Shown: positions 12,001 to 19,455 of the stretch, piece by piece
Numbering within the stretch: the stretch's first letter is position 1
How the letters are laid out: each line of letters starts with the position of its first letter
NCBI RefSeq assembly: GCF_004209755.1
Contig: NZ_CP035913.1
Coordinates: 3,100,001-3,164,000, forward strand
Source: Pseudoduganella lutea
Lineage (GTDB): Bacteria > Pseudomonadota > Gammaproteobacteria > Burkholderiales > Burkholderiaceae_D
Length of the DNA stretch: 64,000 bases
Direction: 5' to 3'
Translations under genes and position numbers: made by a program
The notes under the pieces: model-generated
What the model was told of the DNA's origin: nothing
Seen by the model: only the letters and a program-made list of their open reading frames with translations
Database searches by the model: none

Positions 12001-12247
12001 GTGTCTGCTCCAGTCCCGGCAGGCCGTTCATCACGGTCTCGATCGGGAACGTGATGCGCTGCTCGACCTCGAGCGGCGAATAGCCATGCGCCGGCGCGTT
12101 GATCTGCACCTGCACATTGGTGATGTCGGGTACCGCGTCGATCGGCAGCTTCTGGTAGCTGTACAGGCCCAGCGCGGCCAGGCCCAGCACGGCGAACACG
12201 ACGAGCCAGCGCCGTGCGATGACGGCGGCAATCAGTTGTTGGTACAT
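9083..12247 (-). CDS. czcA: CzcA-type heavy-metal RND efflux pump
   Basis: This 1054-residue inner-membrane proton/metal antiporter is the core of a tripartite efflux system. Twelve-helix RND architecture is clear, with two large periplasmic loops. In helix IV the residues Asp402, Asp408 and Glu415 (LDFGIIIDGAVVIVEN) match the acidic residues essential in Cupriavidus CzcA and mark export of divalent cations (Co, Zn, Cd) rather than Cu(I)/Ag(I). The start has the standard MYQQLIAAVIARRW opening. It is the last gene of a minus-strand operon czcI-czcC-czcB-czcA, nine bases after czcB. The exact metal spectrum is inferred. Confidence 0.94.
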   Translation of the reverse strand: MYQQLIAAVIARRWLVVFAVLGLAALGLYSYQKLPIDAVPDITNVQVQINAPAHGYSPLEVEQRITFPIETVMNGLPGLEQTRSLSKYGLSQVTVVFRDGTDIYFARQLVNERLQQARSQLPPGVEPSLGPIATGLGEIFYWTVEAKEGARKPDGTPYTPTDLREIQDWVVAPQLRGVPGVTEVNTIGGYEKEFQVAPDMDRLAAHGLSLTQLVTALDRNNGNAGAGYIERGGEQFVVRTPGQLRTLEEIRNIVLDVVQGAPIRVRDVADVELGRELRTGAATENGREVVLGAVFMLIGENSRSVADAARHRLEDINRSLPAGVQALPVYDRSVLVNKAIGTVRNNLAEGALLVIAILFVFLGNLRAALITAMVIPLTMLMVFTGMVQAGVSANLMSLGALDFGIIIDGAVVIVENCIRRLAHAQAAAGRALTRDERFAEVAAAATEARRPLLFGQLIIMTVYLPIFALSGIEGRMFHPMAVTVVMALVAAMVLSVTFVPAAVALFVTKPVAERDSRVMVKARDWYAPVLDWVLRNRPVALTFAVLAVLLSGLLATRLGTEFAPNLDEGDLAVLTMRIPGTSLQQSVLMQQRLEKALLQQFPEIERMFARIGTSEVATDPMPPNAADSYIMLRPEKEWPKPRKSHAELVAAITAAANCIPGNNYEFSQPIQLRFNELISGVRSDVAVKVFGDDPEAMQAAARQVAQRLQKLPGAAEVRVEQTEGLPALTLQVDRIKAARYGLNVADVQEAFGTLVGGRDVGLVFEGDRRFAITVRLPEGLRNDVDTLRQLPIALPGASSTNNGRSASIPLSEIATLAFVPEANQVSRENGKRRVVVTANVRGRDLGSFVADLKGELKSVKLPAGTWLTLGGQFENLEKAAQRLAIVVPLALAIVFTLLYLMFNSLRDGLLVFTGIPFAMTGGVLALWLRGMPLSISAAIGFIALSGVAVLNGLVMLSFVRTLREGGLSREEAMREGAQGRLRAVLMTALVASLGFLPMALATSTGAEVQRPLATVVIGGILSSTALTLLILPALYTWRIRWRITWRRKEEPASR

Positions 12248-12256
12248 GGCGGCCCC

Positions 12257-13525
12257 TTAGTGATCGTGCTCGGCTTCGGCCTTGCCGAGATCGGCCTTCA
12301 GCAGGTAGCTGCCGGCTCCCGCATGACGCGTGCCCGCGGCGAGTCCCTTGACGATTTCCGTGCGGCGGCCATCCGAGCGGCCGAGGGTCACGGTGCGCGC
12401 CTCGAAGCCGCCCGGCGTGCGCACGAAGATCACGCTGCGTTCGTGGATCGTCTGCACTGCGTCGGCAGTTACGGTCACCGCGGCATCGCCCTTCGGTCCG
12501 AGCAGGTCGACGGTGGCCAGCATGCCGGGACGCAGCCGCAGGTTGGGATTCGGCAGCGTGATGCGGGCGGTCGCCATGCGCGTGGTTTCGCCCAGCACGG
12601 GGCCGACGAAGGACACGGTGCCCTGCACGGGGTCGGCCAGCGTGCTCGACGTCACGGTGGCCGGCATGCCCGGTTCCACCTGCGCCAGGCTGCCCGATGG
12701 CACGGCCGCTTCGATCCATACCCGGCCCAGGTCGGCGATGGTCAGCAGCGGCTGCGTCACGTCGGCGGCCATGCCGGCCACCGCGGGCCGGTCGGTGACC
12801 ACGCCGGCCAGCGGCGCGTGGAGGGTGACGGTGGCACCGCCCGACGCGGCAATGCCGAGGGCGGACAGGCGCTGGCGCGCCGCATCGGCCTGCACCTGCG
12901 CTTCATTGAACGCGGCCTGCGCGATGTCGAGATCCTGCCGCGCCGAGATGCGCTCGTCCCACAGTTTGCGCTCGCGCTCGACAACGGTGCGGGCCAGTTG
13001 CAGCCGCTGCGCCGCGGCGGCGGCATCGGCGCGCCACTGCGCCACTTCCGGGCTTTGCAGCGTTACCAGCCCTTGCCCCTTGCGCACGGCGCCGCCGGGC
13101 GACACGAGCACCGACTGCACCATGCCGCGCGCCGGTGCCGCGATGGCGACGGTGCGTTCCGCGTCGGCCCGTACCTGCGCCGGCAAGTGCAGCGTTTCGC
13201 GCAGGGCCGCCGGCTGCGCGGTATCGATGGCGATGCCGTTGGCCTTGATCTGTGCATCGGTCATCGCGATCGCATCGGAGGCGGCAGCGGCAGGAGCGTC
13301 TTCCGCATGGCGGTCGTCGTGGCCGTGCGAATCCTCGTGGTCTGCATGGTCCGCGCTTGCGCCGTGTTGTTCATCTTTTTCGTGCTTGCCGTCTTTCGCG
13401 TGTTCCTCGTGGCCACCGTGATCGTCGTGGGCGTCCTTGGCCGGTTGGCGCCACAGCATCAGCGCGGCCAGCACGGCGGCGACCACGCACATCAGTGCAA
13501 TCGCCAGTTTCTGTTTTCTCGTCAT
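12257..13525 (-). CDS. czcB: Periplasmic adaptor subunit CzcB of metal efflux system
   Basis: This 422-residue membrane-fusion protein links the CzcA pump to the CzcC outer-membrane channel. The start at 13525 (MTRKQKLAIALM) is chosen because an upstream in-frame codon at 13606 would run into czcC. After an N-terminal membrane anchor (residues 5-20) comes a striking His/Asp-rich stretch (about residues 30-70, many HxxH and DHxDH groups), probably binding periplasmic Zn/Co/Cd. Barrel-sandwich and coiled-coil segments follow (ARGMVQSVLVSPGGAVRKGQ; Ala/Arg-rich helix), and the protein ends KAEAEHDH as CzcB proteins commonly do. Spacing of 9-16 bases to both neighbours supports one operon. Confidence 0.92.
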   Translation of the reverse strand: MTRKQKLAIALMCVVAAVLAALMLWRQPAKDAHDDHGGHEEHAKDGKHEKDEQHGASADHADHEDSHGHDDRHAEDAPAAAASDAIAMTDAQIKANGIAIDTAQPAALRETLHLPAQVRADAERTVAIAAPARGMVQSVLVSPGGAVRKGQGLVTLQSPEVAQWRADAAAAAQRLQLARTVVERERKLWDERISARQDLDIAQAAFNEAQVQADAARQRLSALGIAASGGATVTLHAPLAGVVTDRPAVAGMAADVTQPLLTIADLGRVWIEAAVPSGSLAQVEPGMPATVTSSTLADPVQGTVSFVGPVLGETTRMATARITLPNPNLRLRPGMLATVDLLGPKGDAAVTVTADAVQTIHERSVIFVRTPGGFEARTVTLGRSDGRRTEIVKGLAAGTRHAGAGSYLLKADLGKAEAEHDH

Positions 13526-13541
13526 GTCAGTCTCTTGCTTG

Positions 13542-14789
13542 TCAGTGTGTGTCGGTGTGTGCGGCACCGGCCAGGCGTTCGATCTCGGCATGGGCACGCC
13601 ACGCATCGAGCATGGCCTGCCATTGGCGGGCGCGGGCCTGGAACCATGTGCGCTGCGCGTCGAGCACGTCGAGGAAGGTGAATTTCCCGTACTCGAAACC
13701 TTTCAGTGTCAGTTCGTGCACGGAACGGGCTTCCGGTACCACGTCGTGCTCCAGCAGCAGGGCTTCGCCGCGCGCCTGGCCATAGCGCAGGTGGGCGGTC
13801 GTCAGGTCGGCATGGGCCGCGCGCTCGGCGGCTTGCAGCTCGGCCCGTGCGCCCTCGGCGCGGGCCGTGGCCGCGGCCAGGTTGCCGGCATTGCGGTCGA
13901 ACAGCGGCAACGGGATCGCCACGCCGACCACGGCCTGGCGGTGCGCCAGCTGGTCGTCGCGCTGGCTGCCGATGGTCAGTGTCACGTCCGGCACCCGGGC
14001 GGCGCGCTCGGCATCGGCCTGCGCAGTCCGGTAGGCCAACTGCTGCCGCGCCCGGCGTACCGACAGTGCGCCGGCCGACCGCTGCAGCAGCGCCGGCAGC
14101 GGTTCGACGGGCGGCAGCATGTCGACGGCGCCACCGGCCAGCGGGCGCGCATCGAGCGGTTCGCCGACCAGCGCGGCAAGCGCATTGCGGGCGATTGCCA
14201 GCTCCGCCGTGGCGCGTTCGTGTTCGACGCGGGCGTCGGCCTGCGCCACCCTCGCCTTGCTTGCTTCCACGGGTGACACCTTGCCGGCGGCGACCCGGCC
14301 GTCGACAGCGGCCAGGCTCTTGCCAGCCACGTCCAGCATGGCCTGCGCGAGCTGCAGGCGCTCCTGCGCAACGAGGGCCGTGTAGAACGCGGCGATGACG
14401 TCGGCCCGCAAGGCCTGCCGCCGCAGCGCAAGGTCACTGCCGGCGAGGTCGAACGCGCCCTGCGCGACGGCGATGCGGGCCTTTCTCTTGCCGCCCAGTT
14501 CGAGCGGCTGGTTGACCTGCACGGTCGTGGTGCGGCTGCCGGCGCGATGGCCTTCGCGCAGGTACGCCAGTTCGGGGTTCGGCAGGCGGCCGGCCTGCTC
14601 GACGGCCGCCGCACTGGCCTGTTCCTCGTACGCGGCGGCCTGCAGGGTGGGATGGCGCTCGGCGGCCAGCGCGATGGCGGCCGGCAAGTCGAGCGGAATG
14701 GTCGTGGCCGGCTCCATCGCCGCGGCAATGCCGCAGGCGAAGGCCAGCACCACGGCCGGGACGAATCGTCGTCCGGGCTGGATGAACAT
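13542..14789 (-). CDS. czcC: Outer-membrane channel CzcC (TolC family)
   Basis: This 415-residue outer-membrane efflux protein has a signal peptide (ending near GIAAAMEP) and two repeats of the long alpha-helical OEP domain. It is recognised by the PNPELAYLREG segment, the LELGGKRKARI motif and the Ala/Arg/Glu-rich coiled coil. It would form the exit duct for the CzcA/CzcB pump. The start has GGAG five bases upstream. The window places it between czcI and czcB, the canonical czcICBA order. Confidence 0.9.
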   Translation of the reverse strand: MFIQPGRRFVPAVVLAFACGIAAAMEPATTIPLDLPAAIALAAERHPTLQAAAYEEQASAAAVEQAGRLPNPELAYLREGHRAGSRTTTVQVNQPLELGGKRKARIAVAQGAFDLAGSDLALRRQALRADVIAAFYTALVAQERLQLAQAMLDVAGKSLAAVDGRVAAGKVSPVEASKARVAQADARVEHERATAELAIARNALAALVGEPLDARPLAGGAVDMLPPVEPLPALLQRSAGALSVRRARQQLAYRTAQADAERAARVPDVTLTIGSQRDDQLAHRQAVVGVAIPLPLFDRNAGNLAAATARAEGARAELQAAERAAHADLTTAHLRYGQARGEALLLEHDVVPEARSVHELTLKGFEYGKFTFLDVLDAQRTWFQARARQWQAMLDAWRAHAEIERLAGAAHTDTH

Positions 14790-14805
14790 GGATGCTCCTG
14801 ATAAT

Positions 14806-14835
14806 GGATCGAAAGGATCGGGATCGAAAGGATCG
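14806..14835. repeat. Perfect 15-bp tandem duplication
   Basis: GGATCGAAAGGATCG occurs twice back to back (14806-14820, 14821-14835) in the gap between czcI and czcC, just upstream of the czcC ribosome site. It is probably a replication-slippage duplication. Confidence 0.8.
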
Positions 14836-14859
14836 GATCAGGCGCAGGAAGCCTGCGCG

Positions 14860-15216
14860 CTATGCCTGGGCGGCGGCGGGCGGCCACTGCGGCCGTTCGG
14901 GACGGCCGGGGCTATGCGAAGGCAACGCGGAAACCAGAACGGCGAACGCGGCCGCGGTGTCGTGCAGGGCCGGGATCGCGGCGATGGCGGGTGGAAAACT
15001 GATCGTGTGGACAAACACGCAGGCGGCGCAATGCGGGTCGCTGGCGCCGCCGTGGTCGTCACCACTGTCGGCCACGAGTTGCGCCGCCACGGGCTGTGCC
15101 GCCTGCGCGTGGTGGGTCACGCCCTGCGGCGTCGTCAGGCAGCAGCGGTCCGCCATCGCCAGGGCGACCTGGAACGGGTAGATCAGCAGCAGCATGATGA
15201 GGATCCAGCGGCGCAT
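14860..15216 (-). CDS. czcI: CzcI-like secreted metal-resistance regulator/accessory protein
   Basis: A 118-residue small secreted protein opens the czc operon. The start at 15216 (MRRWILIMLLLIYPFQVALA) gives a signal peptide of about 20 residues; the longer open frame upstream of it is out of character. The mature part has paired cysteines (DRCC, HCAAC) and His clusters (THHAQ, DDHGGASDPH), consistent with metal binding. CzcI-type proteins of Cupriavidus precede czcC and modulate czc expression by an unclear mechanism. Sequence conservation in this family is low, so the name rests mainly on position, size, signal peptide and His/Cys content. Confidence 0.65.
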   Translation of the reverse strand: MRRWILIMLLLIYPFQVALAMADRCCLTTPQGVTHHAQAAQPVAAQLVADSGDDHGGASDPHCAACVFVHTISFPPAIAAIPALHDTAAAFAVLVSALPSHSPGRPERPQWPPAAAQA

Positions 15217-15296
15217 GGCGGCTCGGCAACGAAGGCCTGGTGAAAAGTATCCTCTATGATACCCGTCATCATCCCGCCAGCAAACAGGAGCCGCCC

Positions 15297-15797
15297 ATGA
15301 TTGCACCACCACGTGTTTTCCTGCATTACCTCGATCGCCTCGATTGCCTGCTGCAACGCGTGGCCGACACCGACCCGGCCGTGGCCAACGGGCGCCTGCA
15401 TCCCGGCATGGCGCCGCTGCTGCAGCAGGCACGCACCGCCATTGGCTTTACCTTGCGGGTCAGCTGCCCGCTCGCGGGCCGCGCGATCGTGTCGTTCGAA
15501 GGGGAGGATTTCACGTTGGCGGGCGTGCGGCGCGAGCTGGCGCAGGCGGCCGCCTACCTGGCCGCCCTGCCCGCCGAGGCATTCGACGATCTCGCCGCGC
15601 GGCAGGTGGACACGGTGGCCGGTTTCGCCGACCTGCATTTCGCCGGGCCGGATTACTTCATGCTGTATGGCTTGCCCAACTTCTTTTTCCACTACAGCAT
15701 GGTGTACGCCATTGCGCGGCAGGCCGGCGTGCCCGTGGGAAAAGCCGATTTCGACGGTTTCCACGCCTATCCGCCAGGGTTCTCGTTCCCGGCGTAA
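15297..15797 (+). CDS. DUF1993 family protein
   Basis: This 166-residue cytoplasmic protein matches the DUF1993 fold: N-terminal helix FLHYLDRLDCLLQRV, central RQVDTVAGFADLHFAGPDYF, and the conserved end PNFFFHYSMVYAIARQAGVPVGKADF. The family is related to the DinB/YfiT four-helix bundle and has no proven function. The start at 15297 is preferred over 15240 because CAGGAG lies seven bases upstream. It is divergent from czcI and convergent with the small membrane protein that follows. I see no regulatory signal. Confidence 0.8.
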   Translation: MIAPPRVFLHYLDRLDCLLQRVADTDPAVANGRLHPGMAPLLQQARTAIGFTLRVSCPLAGRAIVSFEGEDFTLAGVRRELAQAAAYLAALPAEAFDDLAARQVDTVAGFADLHFAGPDYFMLYGLPNFFFHYSMVYAIARQAGVPVGKADFDGFHAYPPGFSFPA

Positions 15798-15803
15798 GCC
15801 CTG

Positions 15804-16169
15804 TCAAGGCATGCGGGCAAAGGCCAGGAACAGCCAGGCCACGGTGATGACGACCATGCCCGTCACGGTCACGCAGGACCACGTGAAGAACCATGCCGAC
15901 AGCAAGGTGGCCTGCACCACTTTCTCGAATAGCATGCCCAGGCAGAAATCGAACGCGGCGAGCACGGACCAGCGGCGCAGGTAGACAGGCAGATAACGGC
16001 TCATGCGCTGGTTGTGCTGGCGCGCGGCATGGCGTTCGTACAGGTCGCGCGCCGCGTTTACGTCGCGAAACAGCCAGTCGAAGAACAGGAAGCGGTAAAG
16101 GAGCTGGCCGAACGAGAGCTCCGGCTTGCCCGGCTCGGCGGCTGGCGGTGGCTGGTGTTCGCTCGTCAT
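15804..16169 (-). CDS. Small membrane protein of unknown function
   Basis: A 121-residue protein starting MTSEHQPPPAAEPG. A Pro-rich soluble start is followed by SFGQLLYRFLFFDWLFRDVN, a charged Arg/His-rich loop (YERHAARQHNQRMSRYLP) and two hydrophobic helices near residues 66-82 and 88-116. I do not recognise a family; it looks like an inner-membrane protein with its N-terminus in the cytoplasm. An open frame extends further upstream to 16349, but that part is the translation of a 13-bp tandem repeat, so the later start is preferred. No clear Shine-Dalgarno is present. Confidence 0.6.
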   Translation of the reverse strand: MTSEHQPPPAAEPGKPELSFGQLLYRFLFFDWLFRDVNAARDLYERHAARQHNQRMSRYLPVYLRRWSVLAAFDFCLGMLFEKVVQATLLSAWFFTWSCVTVTGMVVITVAWLFLAFARMP

Positions 16170-16187
16170 GATCGGCGGCCCGGGAAT

Positions 16188-16265
16188 GGTGGATGAATAC
16201 GGTAGATGAATACGGTGGATGAAGAGGGTGGATGAAGATGGTGGATGACTACGGTGAATGGGCAC
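16188..16265. repeat. 13-bp tandem repeat (about six units)
   Basis: Units of GGTGGATGAATAC follow each other without gaps at 16188, 16201, 16214, 16227, 16240 and 16253. They vary mainly in the last three or four bases, and the sixth unit is degenerate. The array lies in the 5' flank of the small membrane protein gene (minus) and downstream of the AraC gene. Its position between a gene and its promoter region makes copy-number change a possible expression switch. Confidence 0.88.
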
Positions 16266-16361
16266 CGTGAGTGTGGACACGGCAGTAACCATACTATGTC
16301 GAATCCGGCTGCAATACCAATTGCCGCGCCAATCGTGCTCCCGGCGCACGACTGCGGCCGT

Positions 16362-17249
16362 TTACGCCGGTGCCAGGCGCTCGCGGGCGTTTTTCACGTC
16401 GCGCACAGGGGGAATGCCGAAGAGTCGGCCATATTCGCGCGTAAACTGGGGCACGCTTTCATAGCCGACGGCAAAGGCGGCGCTGCTGGCGGAAGCGCCT
16501 TCGGCCACCATCAGCCGGCGCGCCTCGATCAGCCGCAATCCCTTCTGGAATTGCAGCGGCGACAGCGATGTCACGGCGCGGAAGTGCTGGTGGAACGACG
16601 ACAGGCTCATGCCCGCCACCTCCGCCAGGCGCTCGACCGGCAGCGTGCGGGCGAAATCCGTGCGCAGCAAGGCCACCGCGCGCGCCACGCGCTGCGCCGG
16701 GCCGTTCGGCCACCCGAGGCGGCGCAGCGCGGGGCCATGGCGGCCGGCCAGCAGCCAGTAATGCAGTTCACGCACCAGCTGGGCATGGAGCACGGGCACG
16801 GCGGCGGGACGGTCGAGCAGGCGCAGCAGCCGCAGCGCCACGTCGGCCACCTCGGCATCGGTGGTGTCGACGCGCACCGGCACGTGCTCGCCTTCCGGCG
16901 CCTGTCCCATCTGCACGGCCAGTTCGGCAATCACGGCCTGGTCCAGTTCCATCACGAGCGACAGGTAAGGCGCGGCCAGGCTGGCGCCCGTGATCTGGCT
17001 GGCGATCGGCACGTCCGCCGTGATCAGCAAGGATTCACCGGCACGGAAGTCCACCGACGTCGCGCCCATCGTCACGTTCTTGCTGCCCTGGACCACGAGG
17101 CAGACGATCGGTTTGGCGATCGCGTGCTGCAGGCCGCTGGGCGCGAACGCGCGCACGGACAACAGGCCGGGGATGGCGCAGGTGCCGAAACCATCGGCAT
17201 TGGTGTGGTGGTCCGCGTAACGGCGAACGGCGTCGAGCAGGGGTGTCAT
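16362..17249 (-). CDS. AraC-family transcriptional regulator
   Basis: This 295-residue regulator has an N-terminal AraC-type ligand/cupin domain (about 1-150; PIVCLVVQGSKNVTMGA) and a C-terminal double helix-turn-helix (about 185-285; LAEVAGMSLSSFHQHFRAVT, then AAFAVGYESVPQFTREYGRLFG). The start at 17249 (MTPLLDAVRRYADHH) is the family's usual beginning. It is divergent from a short-chain dehydrogenase, the usual arrangement in which such a regulator controls its neighbour. An inverted repeat lies right at its start. The effector is unknown; members of this subgroup often control SDR or aldo-keto reductase genes. Confidence 0.87.
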   Translation of the reverse strand: MTPLLDAVRRYADHHTNADGFGTCAIPGLLSVRAFAPSGLQHAIAKPIVCLVVQGSKNVTMGATSVDFRAGESLLITADVPIASQITGASLAAPYLSLVMELDQAVIAELAVQMGQAPEGEHVPVRVDTTDAEVADVALRLLRLLDRPAAVPVLHAQLVRELHYWLLAGRHGPALRRLGWPNGPAQRVARAVALLRTDFARTLPVERLAEVAGMSLSSFHQHFRAVTSLSPLQFQKGLRLIEARRLMVAEGASASSAAFAVGYESVPQFTREYGRLFGIPPVRDVKNARERLAPA

Positions 17250-17278
17250 TGTGCGAATGTAACTGAAAATCGCACATG
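17247..17278. promoter_or_regulatory. Candidate operator between araC-type gene and SDR
   Basis: TGTGCGA (17250-17256) and TCGCACA (17270-17276) form a perfect 7-bp inverted repeat with a 13-base spacer. The flanking CAT/ATG extend it imperfectly. It overlaps the start of the AraC-type gene and is a reasonable site for autoregulation and control of the divergent SDR. Confidence 0.45.
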
Positions 17279-17390
17279 ATCCGGCCATTTGGAGAATCAG
17301 GCAAGAACGCCGGGCATTCGGGAAATTCCGGCCGGGGGCGCGCCCGCATCATGACGGCTCCCCACCACGCTTTTATGCAAGGAGCCCAGC

Positions 17391-18146
17391 ATGACCACGA
17401 TTTCCCTCGTTACCGGCGCCAGCCGCGGCCTCGGCCGCAACACCGCCCTCAGCATCGCCCGCCGTGGCGGCGATGTCATCCTCACTTACCAGCGCCGCGC
17501 CGAGGAGGCGCAGGCTGTCGTGGCCGAGATCGAGTCACTGGGCCGCAAGGCGGTGGCGTTCCAGCTCGACAGCGGCGACATCGCATCGTTCCCCGCTTTC
17601 ACGGAAACACTGCGCGACGCGCTGCGCACGCGCTGGGAACGCACCACGTTCGACCACCTCGTCAACAATGCCGGGCACGGTGAACACGCGGCGCTGGGCG
17701 AGACCACCGCGGCGCAGTTCGACCGCCTGGTCAACGTGCATTTCAAGGGTGTGTTCTTCCTGACGGCGGCACTGGAGCCGCTGCTGGCCGATGGCGGCCG
17801 GATCGTCAACCTGTCGTCCGGGCTGACGCGCACCACCATCCCCGGCTATGCCGCCTATGCGGCGATGAAGGGGGCGGTGGAAGTGATGACGCGCTACATG
17901 GCGAAGGAATTCGGCAGCCGCAACATCGCCGTCAACACGGTGGCGCCGGGCGCGATCGAGACGGATTTCGGTGGCGGCGCGGTGCGCGACAACCCCGACC
18001 TGAACCACATGCTGGCGCAGATGACGGCACTGGGCCGGGTGGGCGTGGCCGACGACATCGGACCGATGATCGCCAGCTTGCTGTCCGCCGACAACCGCTG
18101 GGTGACGGGCCAGCGGATCGAGGTGTCGGGCGGTCAGGCGTTGTAA
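17391..18146 (+). CDS. SDR-family NAD(P)-dependent oxidoreductase
   Basis: This 251-residue classical short-chain dehydrogenase has a Rossmann motif TGASRGLG (residues 8-15), NNAG near residue 90, a catalytic Ser in VNLSSGL and YAAMK as the YxxxK motif. The cofactor loop ends in TYQRR, suggesting NADP(H). The last residues GQRIEVSGGQAL match the family's C-terminal end. An AAGGAG ribosome site precedes the start. It is divergent from the AraC-type regulator, which probably controls it. The substrate is not predictable from sequence. Confidence 0.9.
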   Translation: MTTISLVTGASRGLGRNTALSIARRGGDVILTYQRRAEEAQAVVAEIESLGRKAVAFQLDSGDIASFPAFTETLRDALRTRWERTTFDHLVNNAGHGEHAALGETTAAQFDRLVNVHFKGVFFLTAALEPLLADGGRIVNLSSGLTRTTIPGYAAYAAMKGAVEVMTRYMAKEFGSRNIAVNTVAPGAIETDFGGGAVRDNPDLNHMLAQMTALGRVGVADDIGPMIASLLSADNRWVTGQRIEVSGGQAL

Positions 18147-18411
18147 AAACAGGCCTGCGGCGCCGTGCCCGGGGTTTTGCTTACCCCCCTGCCCGCAAAT
18201 AAATGCATGCCTGGCCGCACGGCAGTACCCGTGCCGTGGGAAGATCGCTGTAGCACGACGGTATCGTAAGGCGGCTGGCTGCTGGCACAAGCCGATCGTC
18301 CATCCGTCGTGCAGGGGTACCGGATTTGCGATAGCGCTCCGCGACGCTGGCGCTGGCGCATTCCGGCGCCGTCCCATGCAACGCGGCATCGACCGCTCTC
18401 CGACCGGAACC

Positions 18412-19395
18412 ATGATAAAACCAGCCCTGCCCGCCTTGTTGTTCGCACTCGCGCTTGCGGCACCCGCATGCCGGAGCGCGGAACCCGCCGATGCGACAGC
18501 TCATGCCGCGGTGCGCATCGACGCCCTGTTCACGCCGGACATCGGTGGCATCCGGCAGGCCATCGAGATCAAGACCGACGATGCAGGCAAGCCTGTGCTG
18601 CTGTTCCTGTCCGGCGGACCGGGAAGCTCGATGATGAATGGTTCGGATGCCTTCTCGACCGTGCTGAAGAAGAAATTCACGATCGTTCACTGGGACCAGC
18701 GGGGCGCGGGCAGGACACTGAAACTGAATGCTTCGCCCGGCCAGCCCACGGTGGGGCAAATGGGCAGCGATACACGGCAGGTCATCGACTTCCTGCGGGA
18801 AAAGCTGAAGAAGGAAAAGATCTACCTGCTGGGCAGTTCGTGGGGGAACGTGCTGGGCTTTCACATCGTCCGGCATCATCCTGAACTGCTCCACGCCTAT
18901 TTCGCCGTGAATCCGGTCGTCAGCCAGCTGGCGAGCGAGAAGGAACTGCTGGCGGCGCTGAAACATCACTTCAAGGACGATCCCGTGGCGACCAGCGAGC
19001 TGGCTGGCGTGAAGCTTCCCCTTGAGAACGACAGCGATCTGTTCTTCCTGAGGAAATGGCTGTTCTACAAGGACGGCATGCGTGCCGCGACCACGGAGCC
19101 GTTCAAGACCGGCTTTCTCCAGTGGTCGAAGGCCTGGTCGCCCGTGTGGCGGGAGGTGATGCAAATCGATTTGCCGGGGGAGTTGCCGAAGGCCGATTGC
19201 CCGGTGTATTTCTTCGTCGGTAAAAACGATATCCAGACATCCGCGGGCATCGCCACGCAATACTTCCAGCAACTGGAGGCGCCGAAGAAGGCACTGGTCC
19301 TGTTCGATCATTCGGGTCACCAGATACACAAGGACGAGCCGGAAAAATTCCAGGACGCGATCCTTGCGATCGTCGATGCGGAACCAGTGCGTTGA
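18412..19395 (+). CDS. Secreted alpha/beta hydrolase (proline iminopeptidase-like)
   Basis: A 327-residue hydrolase with a signal peptide (MIKPALPALLFALALAAPA). The oxyanion segment FLSGGPGSS and HWDQRGAGRT are typical of prolyl iminopeptidase-like enzymes (HGGPG and WDQRGxGxS). The nucleophile elbow is GSSWG, and Asp (FVGKNDIQTS) and His (DHSGHQIHKDEP) complete the triad. The start at 18412 is preferred over 18376 because it begins the signal peptide, although its ribosome site is weak. The real substrate may be a peptide or ester; S33-family peptidase is the nearest label. It is convergent with the siderophore receptor gene. Confidence 0.8.
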   Translation: MIKPALPALLFALALAAPACRSAEPADATAHAAVRIDALFTPDIGGIRQAIEIKTDDAGKPVLLFLSGGPGSSMMNGSDAFSTVLKKKFTIVHWDQRGAGRTLKLNASPGQPTVGQMGSDTRQVIDFLREKLKKEKIYLLGSSWGNVLGFHIVRHHPELLHAYFAVNPVVSQLASEKELLAALKHHFKDDPVATSELAGVKLPLENDSDLFFLRKWLFYKDGMRAATTEPFKTGFLQWSKAWSPVWREVMQIDLPGELPKADCPVYFFVGKNDIQTSAGIATQYFQQLEAPKKALVLFDHSGHQIHKDEPEKFQDAILAIVDAEPVR

Positions 19396-19406
19396 GCCCC
19401 TGCCGC

Positions 19407-19441
19407 CGCGCCGTCAACCAGCCGGGCGGGATGACGGCGCG
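19407..19441. terminator. Hairpin between convergent genes
   Basis: CGCGCCGTCA (19407-19416) and TGACGGCGCG (19432-19441) pair perfectly around a 15-base loop between two convergent genes. No T-run follows, so termination is plausible but not certain. Confidence 0.4.
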
Positions 19442-19455
19442 TCGGATACCTGTGC

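Noticed and set aside
9632..13681. A 1349-residue open frame on the plus strand opposite czcA and czcB
   Set aside because: It is the antisense of two well-supported genes, with Arg/His/Gln-rich composition and no domain; typical shadow of high-GC coding DNA.
16188..16265. CRISPR array
   Set aside because: Units are 13 bp, adjacent without spacers, and no cas genes are nearby.
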